The notes below the pieces were generated by a model that saw nothing but the letters and a program-made list of their open reading frames with translations, ran no database searches and was not told the DNA's origin. A stretch of 64,000 nucleotides of DNA from assembly GCA_907163375.1 (NCBI GenBank), contig CAJQUW010008753.1:1-64000 (forward strand), given 5' to 3'. Every line of letters begins with the position of its first letter. Within the stretch, counting starts at the first letter, position 1. The position numbers and the translations under genes are program-made. The DNA comes from Prostheceraeus crozeri (Eukaryota > Platyhelminthes > Polycladida > Euryleptidae). Shown piece after piece: positions 59,608 to 64,000 of the stretch.

Positions 59608-59999
59608 GTGATAGGAAGAAAGATGACAGATGCAGTAGAGTTTACGAATGAATTTTGTTCACTACGTTTTCATCGACAAAGTCTTAGTGGTGTGATTGGG
59701 GACTACATCATCTCATTTCATCATGAAAAGGTAGACTTAGAATTTGCTATCGCTAAAGGTTACTTCGTTTTCCAACAACTCATGGTCAGTTTGATGAATA
59801 AGATGTGAAAGGACGATTAGTTGCAGAGATTGAATTTGAGAAAGTGACTGATGAACATGCAGGTGAACGTGTAGTGTTTCATTTTGCATCCTATTCTGCA
59901 GAGACGATACATGATCCCAAAGATTTCTATCAGCGACACATGGTTAAAATTGCATCTCGACTAGATTCATTTCAAGAACATGGATACAACTTTCTCTGA
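59608..59999 (+). pseudogene. A1: unrecognised protein, paralogue of A2, broken
   Basis: A first frame (59608-59808) and a second (to 59999) together parallel A2. The match is clear around VKGRLVAEIEF against VKGRLVAYIEL, and later DFYQRHMVKIASRL against QFYVRHMEKIMERI. The two frames are separated by a frameshift near 59780 and a TAA at 59799-59801 just before the conserved VKGRLV block; the end is also shorter than A2. No domain recognised. The aligned region is rich in charged residues with predicted alternating strands and a C-terminal helix. Confidence 0.55.
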
Positions 60000-60143
60000 T
60001 GTCGCATAAAACACATTCATATTCAACTCAATGTGCTAAACTAGATTTGACTACAAGATTTGGGAGAAGCAATCATGAGTCAGTCGTCCGCGTGCCTCCT
60101 TTTCCCTGCCGCAACGAAGTCAGGGGAGAAACGGAGGTCTCTG

Positions 60144-60148
60144 ATTGG
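60144..60148 (+). promoter_or_regulatory. CCAAT-type box (ATTGG)
   Basis: CTGATTGGCT, an inverted CCAAT box, 35 bases upstream of the TATA box at 60183; the pair resembles strong animal or viral promoters. Confidence 0.5.
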
Positions 60149-60182
60149 CTCTCATATTGTGAAATGTGGATTCGCAGGAGAC

Positions 60183-60190
60183 TATAAAAG
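60183..60190 (+). promoter_or_regulatory. TATA box for B1
   Basis: TATAAAAG in GGAGACTATAAAAGCAGACG. A transcript starting near 60213 would contain a leader with donor CAA|GTGAGT at 60309 and an acceptor TTCGTTACAG ending at 60630, followed by ATG at 60637. Confidence 0.6.
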
Positions 60191-60316
60191 CAGACGTCTC
60201 CCCATTTTCTCTTCATTTCATTCTCTTGACTTGGAAAGCGTGTGCGACTTGCTCAAGCAATTCTCCGTCTCAATTTTGTCTGATTCAATCCTGTTTCCAA
60301 ATTTACAAGTGAGTGT

Positions 60317-60513
60317 CATGACGGTGTGGCCTAAACGCAGCAGAGTGTGTGCTGCAAGCCGATTTTGTTGAATCATCACCACCGCCACCTCCACCACCTA
60401 GACGCTTCACCTTTAAGTCTTTTAAGGAATTGAAACTTAATTCGGGGCCTAAGCCCATGACATTTAATTTACTGGACAATGACGAAGACTTGGACTTTGG
60501 TGATAATCTTTAA
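60317..60513 (+). CDS. Small proline-run acidic ORF, no ATG near its start
   Basis: 65 codons open between a TGA and the TAA at 60511-60513. Contains a run of seven prolines (SSPPPPPPPRRF), a basic stretch (TFKSFKELKL) and an acidic end LLDNDEDLDFGDNL. The first ATG in frame is late (MTFNLL), so it would need splicing from an upstream exon. The low-entropy design looks like a real disordered protein or tail, but function is unknown. Confidence 0.35.
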
Positions 60514-60516
60514 ATC

Positions 60517-61320
60517 ATGTTAACGCCCCAAAAGGTCCTCTTAAGGGCCACCTCATATGTCACTGCTAAGCTAACAATTTTCTTTTCTCTGATGATCATG
60601 AATGTACTTAGTGGTATTCTTTCGTTACAGACTGCCATGGCCATGAATCCTACTCCAACTGCTGCATTGCTGAATCCTCAACATCTCGAGCTGTGGAATC
60701 CGAAAATTGAAAAAGTATTTCACGGCTATCCTACCTACAAACAACAAGTGCGCTACAGCGGTGTTCGACTCTATTTTCAAACGCCGGCGGTATACTTACC
60801 AAAAGTGGATACGCAAGTAAATCGTTGCGGTGAAAACCTGAGTATCCCTATTAATAAGTGGTTGCGCCAGCAGCTTGAAATTTTAGAAGACGTTGTGAGG
60901 CAAAAGGCTCTTATTCCTACTGAACTATTACAGTTGTGGCCAGAAAAGAAAACTTCTTATTATAAACCATTGTATCGCGGCACTCGCTGCTATATTTTGC
61001 AAAGCAAGTATTGTAAAGTCACTTCAGGAGTGACAGTTGAACAGTCAGTTGAAACAGAATTGTCATCGCTAGGTGCAGGCTTTCATTCCTTTCATATAGA
61101 GGTGCCTGCTGTTTATGTAGGACCTCATCAATCTGACGGTAATTTGATTTCTCTCAATTTGCGTGTTGCTCAAATTCATCATCAACCTGAGTTAACAGGT
61201 CTTGATCACATTGAGAAAGTCATTGATTCTTGTGTCAAAGAATGTCAAGAACCTGTCACCAAATCTAAACGCCGTCGCGCATCAAAGAAAGTTGGTGCTA
61301 CCACCAAAAAGAAATCTTAA
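60517..61320 (+). CDS. B1: unrecognised basic-tailed protein, intact
   Basis: Open for 267 codons from 60517. A better start is probably ATG 60637 (MAMNPTPTAALLNPQ), because an excellent 3' splice site ends at 60630 and a donor lies downstream of the TATA box; this gives 227 residues. Conserved with B2 around GAGFHSFHIEVPAVYVGP (B2: RKGFYSFEIKIQTIYMGP). The C-terminus TKSKRRRASKKVGATTKKKS is strongly basic, like a nuclear-localisation or nucleic-acid-binding tail. A predicted mix of beta strands and one helix (INKWLRQQLEILEDVV) precedes it. I know no family match. Confidence 0.65.
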   Translation: MLTPQKVLLRATSYVTAKLTIFFSLMIMNVLSGILSLQTAMAMNPTPTAALLNPQHLELWNPKIEKVFHGYPTYKQQVRYSGVRLYFQTPAVYLPKVDTQVNRCGENLSIPINKWLRQQLEILEDVVRQKALIPTELLQLWPEKKTSYYKPLYRGTRCYILQSKYCKVTSGVTVEQSVETELSSLGAGFHSFHIEVPAVYVGPHQSDGNLISLNLRVAQIHHQPELTGLDHIEKVIDSCVKECQEPVTKSKRRRASKKVGATTKKKS

Positions 61321-61474
61321 GTATTGTAATCAGTTAGTATGTAGTGAATGTGGAAAACACGGTCTTGCGCGTTATGTTCAATTAAAACATTGTAATCATG
61401 TTGTATGTTTCTTTTGTTTTGTAAAGGACAGACATCCTTATGAAGTTCCTGCTCAATGTATTATTTTGCAATGA
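61202..61474 (+). CDS. C: small RING-like zinc-binding ORF
   Basis: The 3' part encodes CSECGKHGLARYVQLKHCNH followed by VVCFFC, i.e. C-x2-C-x13-C-x-H-x2-C-x2-C, the first six ligands of a RING finger, and one later Cys (PAQC); the eighth ligand is missing. The frame overlaps the end of B1 (to 61320) in another reading frame; the only ATG is at 61202 inside B1. An acceptor-like ATTGTAATCAG at 61332 would allow a spliced start instead. RING proteins act as ubiquitin ligases and are common in large DNA viruses. Confidence 0.5.
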   Translation: MITLRKSLILVSKNVKNLSPNLNAVAHQRKLVLPPKRNLKYCNQLVCSECGKHGLARYVQLKHCNHVVCFFCFVKDRHPYEVPAQCIILQ

Positions 61475-61526
61475 AGTCTTTTTGATATTGTAGGTTGTCA
61501 TCATCATAGACAGTGAGGGCGCACCC

Positions 61527-62057
61527 ATGCAGGAGTTGAGAGCTATTCCAATGAGGGAAAGTGATCAAACTGTTGTTAGTGTATATCATAGATTTGCCTA
61601 CTGTCTTCCACAAAAAGGCGAATGGTCACGGCGTCATGTGCATGGACTTGATCCTTCTATTTTAATTCATATTGGATTTGTAAATGAAACGTATTTGATA
61701 AGTGATTTCAAGCGGTGGCTGTCAGGTTTTCATATTGTTAGAATATTAGGAAATGATTTTGAACGAGAAGCAGCAACACTTCAGTTGCACATTGATAATT
61801 TATATTTACCATGTTGGGTAGATCGTGTAAGACAAGACTTTCATATACATTGTGATCAAAAGAAGTTTAGAGATGAAATGATTTTTGATATGGCTGTATG
61901 TTTCGGTGAGAGACATCACCTTTACAGACCACCATCCCATTGTAATACTAGAAATAAAGCCACCTACATTGCAAAACTCTCTTCACGCTGCCACTGTAGT
62001 CTCTATGACGTTTATGAACTGTATCTATATTATTGTCAACAGCATGGGTCTATGTAA
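61527..62057 (+). CDS. D: unrecognised 176-residue protein, intact
   Basis: ATG at 61527 is the first in frame, preceded by a short spacer after ORF C; stop at 62055-62057, AATAAA at 62139-62144. Sequence starts MQELRAIPMRESDQTVVSVY. It has an aromatic-rich middle (DFKRWLSGFHIVRILG) and a Cys/His-rich second half (CWVDRVRQDFHIHCDQKK, later CNTR, RCHC, YYCQQHG) that could bind metal. No known family recognised. Codon use looks coding throughout and no break is seen. Confidence 0.65.
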   Translation: MQELRAIPMRESDQTVVSVYHRFAYCLPQKGEWSRRHVHGLDPSILIHIGFVNETYLISDFKRWLSGFHIVRILGNDFEREAATLQLHIDNLYLPCWVDRVRQDFHIHCDQKKFRDEMIFDMAVCFGERHHLYRPPSHCNTRNKATYIAKLSSRCHCSLYDVYELYLYYCQQHGSM

Positions 62058-62138
62058 AACATGTTTTTTACTCCTTATGAATGAGTGATGATCATTTCAT
62101 GAAGTGTATTCTGTACTTGTGAATTTTGACTGATGCTG

Positions 62139-62144
62139 AATAAA
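62139..62144 (+). terminator. AATAAA after D
   Basis: 82 bases after the D stop codon. Confidence 0.5.
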
Positions 62145-62204
62145 CTTACACAGGAACATGATTGTTATTTCTGTTTTATTCATAGTGTAAGTCATTGAAG
62201 CAAT

Positions 62205-62651
62205 ATGGAATCTATACTCACAACGTTTATGATGGCGCATCGTACCTTAGCCAACCACATGTGTCATTTGACACTTGATTAACAAGGATTCGATGGAATT
62301 TTACAAGATTGCAAACTTACATTTAAAATGAAGATGAATGATATGAAAGTAGTGGTAACTGAAAGCCTTCCTCTCTTCAAAAGATTGATAGAGAGTTTAC
62401 AACCTCAAGTTGTGAAGGGTAGACTCGTTGCATATATAGAGTTGAAAGATTTGCAAAAACCACTTCGTTTTGGATCTTATTGCACAGAATGGATTACTCT
62501 TAGTGATCAATTTTATGTACGTCATATGGAGAAAATTATGGAGAGAATAGAAGAGACGATGGAAGGAAATGCATACGTTGTTCAACATATCATGATTCAA
62601 CTGAGTGTGTTTACATCAACGACTTTGTTTGATGGCCGACATGTTGTGTAG
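62205..62651 (+). pseudogene. A2: unrecognised protein, paralogue of A1, one in-frame TAA
   Basis: Frame of 149 codons starting at ATG 62205 with a TAA at 62280-62282; after it the frame is open from ATG 62328 (107 codons) to the stop at 62651. Aligns with A1 before and after the TAA, so translation once probably ran through this point. If 62328 is used as start the protein is simply shorter. Contains VKGRLVAYIELKD, QFYVRHMEKIMERIEETMEG and a C-terminal beta stretch. AATAAA at 62656-62661 follows the stop directly. Confidence 0.55.
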
Positions 62652-62655
62652 ATGC

Positions 62656-62661
62656 AATAAA
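62656..62661 (+). terminator. AATAAA after A2
   Basis: Five bases past the A2 stop, very tight spacing as in compact viral genomes. Confidence 0.55.
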
Positions 62662-62705
62662 GACTTCTTTTAACTGAGTATTTTGTAATGGCGTATAGAG
62701 TAACA

Positions 62706-62840
62706 TGAGTCATTGCACTTTGTTAGATAAATGAATGCGTCTTTGTTCGAGAGGGGCGTGACACAAAATGAGTCATTGCGCTTTGTGCATTACTATCAGG
62801 CTCTTTGTTAGATAAATAAATGGGTCTTTTCTTCGCTAGA
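62706..62840 (+). repeat. Direct repeat GAGTCATTGC..CTTTGTTAGATAAAT
   Basis: Two copies about 60-90 bases apart share GAGTCATTGC, CTTTGTTAGATAAAT and GTCTT plus a trailing GGGGCGTG/GGGGTGTG. They lie between A2 and B2; possibly regulatory. Confidence 0.55.
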
Positions 62841-63009
62841 AGGGGTGTGTCACTAACGTCTTTGTGAGGACTAGAACGACTTTGTAAGAGGGTTGTCAGT
62901 CATAGGGAAGGTTTCCACCCACGCAGTCAAAAGTTCACGTGTGATAGATAACTCTTTGTCACGCAACAAAGACAGGGAAAACATGAAAAGGGAAACGCAT
63001 TGGGTACAC

Positions 63010-63513
63010 TGAACTCCCTTACTTTAGCATCGAGTACAAATGCTTTCAATCAAAAGATAACTCATCATGGAGAAGCCGTGACCATAAAAACACCAGGTTA
63101 TCGGACGGCTTGTCTAAAGGTCATGTCAACAAAGTATGGACTGGCCATGTGTGTACCGTTAGACTATTAGACACCATTGCAATTCAATACTCTTGAAACA
63201 TTCCTGAAAGAAAATCTCACCATTCCCAAAGAAGTTGTTCGACACAATGAGAAGCGGCCACAAGTTTCCATCATGGAAAGACGATACATGTATGTTCATA
63301 TGGATAGACACTGAAAAGGAGAGGAGCGAATTCGACTTACTCAATTGCAAACCTCTCCCCACTTTGCGAAAAGGATTCTACTCCTTCGAAATTAAAATTC
63401 AAACCATCTACATGGGTCCGAGTAGGGACGGAAGGTCGTTTACGTTGAATCCCTATCTTGTCTCCATAACCTTTAAAGATGATGTCTATGTTGATGATGA
63501 TCAACTACAGTAA
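63010..63513 (+). pseudogene. B2: paralogue of B1, broken
   Basis: A frame open from about 63010 through LKVMSTKYGLAMCVPLDY meets a TAG at 63167-63169 and continues FLKENLTIPKEVVRHNEK to a stop near 63313. A frameshift around 63300 leads into the frame 63235-63513 with WIDTEKERSEF, KGFYSFEIKIQTIYMGP and a C-terminus ending DDDQLQ. Matches B1 in order and spacing but lacks B1's basic tail. Confidence 0.5.
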
Positions 63514-63669
63514 CACTCTCCACACACTGAGAACGCACCATCGGTCTTTATGAGACCAAGGCCTAACGGACACCTTATCAAGAAAGAAAATGTACACTCA
63601 CCATGCCACACATGAACATGACTCTCTCCTCCTTTCTTAGGCATACCATTCTTCACTCAGGTTCGAATC

Positions 63670-64000
63670 ATGTGGAAATTATCAGCATGTCTCTATGTAT
63701 CATGGAAAAATCAGTATGTTACATTTCATGATATGAAACGTCAACTTCATATAACTCTAGAATGCTTTCAACTACAAAGGTTGCATCGCGCAATCCTATC
63801 CAACTCTTGCCGTGTCATTAATGTAGGAGACGGCATTGTATTTATTCGCATTCAAGAGATGATTCTACATAATGATCACTGCTACATCGTGATTCCAAAA
63901 CCCTCATGGGAAAAGTATAAAAGGGAAAGTATAAAAAGAATCAACCCTCATGTATTCTGTGAATCATGCTCCCCATCCGCATCATCAACGCCATGCGCGA
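63670..64000 (+). CDS. E: open frame running off the window end
   Basis: From ATG at 63670 the frame stays open for 110 codons to the window edge: MWKLSACLYVSWKNQYVTFH, then CRVINVGDGIVFIRIQE and YIVIPKPSWEKYKR. Composition looks coding. Two TATA boxes lie inside it, so its last part may instead be the promoter of a gene to the right. Not recognised. Confidence 0.4.
   Translation, partial: MWKLSACLYVSWKNQYVTFHDMKRQLHITLECFQLQRLHRAILSNSCRVINVGDGIVFIRIQEMILHNDHCYIVIPKPSWEKYKRESIKRINPHVFCESCSPSASSTPCA
63916..63937 (+). promoter_or_regulatory. Twin TATA boxes near the right edge
   Basis: TATAAAAG at 63916-63923 and TATAAAAA at 63930-63937, like the box at 60183, followed by CAACCCTCATG. Probably the promoter of the next cluster gene outside the window. 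Confidence 0.5.

Larger units (their letters stand above)
59608..64000 (+). mobile_element. Compact ORF cluster A1-B1-C-D-A2-B2-E, virus-like, partial
   Basis: Seven plus-strand coding segments in 4.4 kb, spaced by tens to a few hundred bases, with promoter and poly(A) elements between them. A and B types each occur twice in the same order, so part of the cluster arose by duplication. Gene density and simple structure differ sharply from the rest of the window. I infer an integrated DNA virus or large virus-like transposon; no capsid, polymerase or integrase is visible here, and the cluster runs off the window end, so its nature is open. Confidence 0.5.

Noticed and set aside
59999..60371. 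Open frames across the CCAAT/TATA region (60060-60371)
   Set aside because: They run through promoter elements and a strong donor site; more likely non-coding leader.
1..64000. CRISPR arrays or bacterial operons
   Set aside because: Spliced genes, retroelements and repeat types are eukaryotic; no short regularly spaced repeats with unique spacers were seen.

Overview
The window reads as AT-rich, intron-rich, repeat-rich nuclear DNA of an animal, most likely a marine invertebrate; I cannot name the species. Evidence: spliced genes with GT-AG introns of several kb to 19 kb, a CUB domain and an M12-like metalloprotease, Penelope-like elements with GIY-YIG nucleases, CR1/L2-type LINEs, and hAT, PIF/Harbinger, Tigger/pogo, Tc1 and mariner-type DNA transposons.

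Host genes. (1) A minus-strand secreted-type metalloprotease gene runs from 46040 down to 8062 in eight exons whose splice phases all agree (the 5' end lies outside what I could find). Order in the protein: CUB domain, a linker/prodomain-like region, start of an M12-type catalytic domain, a zinc site HEIGHMFGLIEE split by an intron, a Met-turn, and the C-terminus. Two oddities: the third zinc ligand position is Glu rather than His, and exon E (13116-13227) has an in-frame TAA. (2) A plus-strand two-exon gene (29593-29638, 30321-30886) sits inside the 19-kb intron of the protease and encodes a 203-residue secreted protein with a signal peptide and about six 12-residue HGDNENDNYDRR-type repeats.

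Layout. 1-2868: no gene. 2869-3160: foldback repeat. 3270-5728: two head-to-head Penelope-like fragments flanked by inverted copies of the 3' end. 8062-46040: protease gene, whose introns carry a 75-bp palindrome-bearing tandem array (12.2-12.8 kb), a LINE fragment (16.2 kb), tandem LTR-like units (18.06-19.79 kb), five loci of a 0.52-kb hAT-type MITE (21.4, 27.3, 28.4, 41.3 and, just outside the gene, 46.5 kb), a second Penelope-like fragment (23.8-24.5 kb), a hAT transposase relic with a 57-bp expansion (25.5-26.9 kb), a large foldback element (31.2-34.6 kb), a Harbinger element carrying only a Myb/SANT-type ORF (35.3-36.3 kb) and a LINE 5' part (39.3-40.5 kb). 47.9-54.8 kb: MITEs, a Tigger/pogo element that keeps the DNA-binding protein but lacks the DDE nuclease, a perfect 86-bp-arm palindrome, a Tc1 element broken by one TGA, a hammerhead-like relic and a tRNA-derived SINE. 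55.97-58.14 kb: a 5'-truncated LINE with a near-complete reverse transcriptase. 58.26-59.52 kb: a 320-bp tandem array.

59.6-64.0 kb is the most unusual part: a dense array of plus-strand ORFs, unlike the rest of the window, in which two gene types (A and B) each appear twice in the same order (A1-B1-C-D-A2-B2-E), with TATA/CCAAT promoter elements, polyadenylation signals close behind stops and a RING-like ORF overlapping its neighbour. I do not recognise A, B, D or E. The compact style suggests an endogenous DNA virus or a large virus-like mobile element that is partly decayed (A1, A2 and B2 carry stops or frameshifts; B1, C, D and E are open). It continues past the right end of the window.
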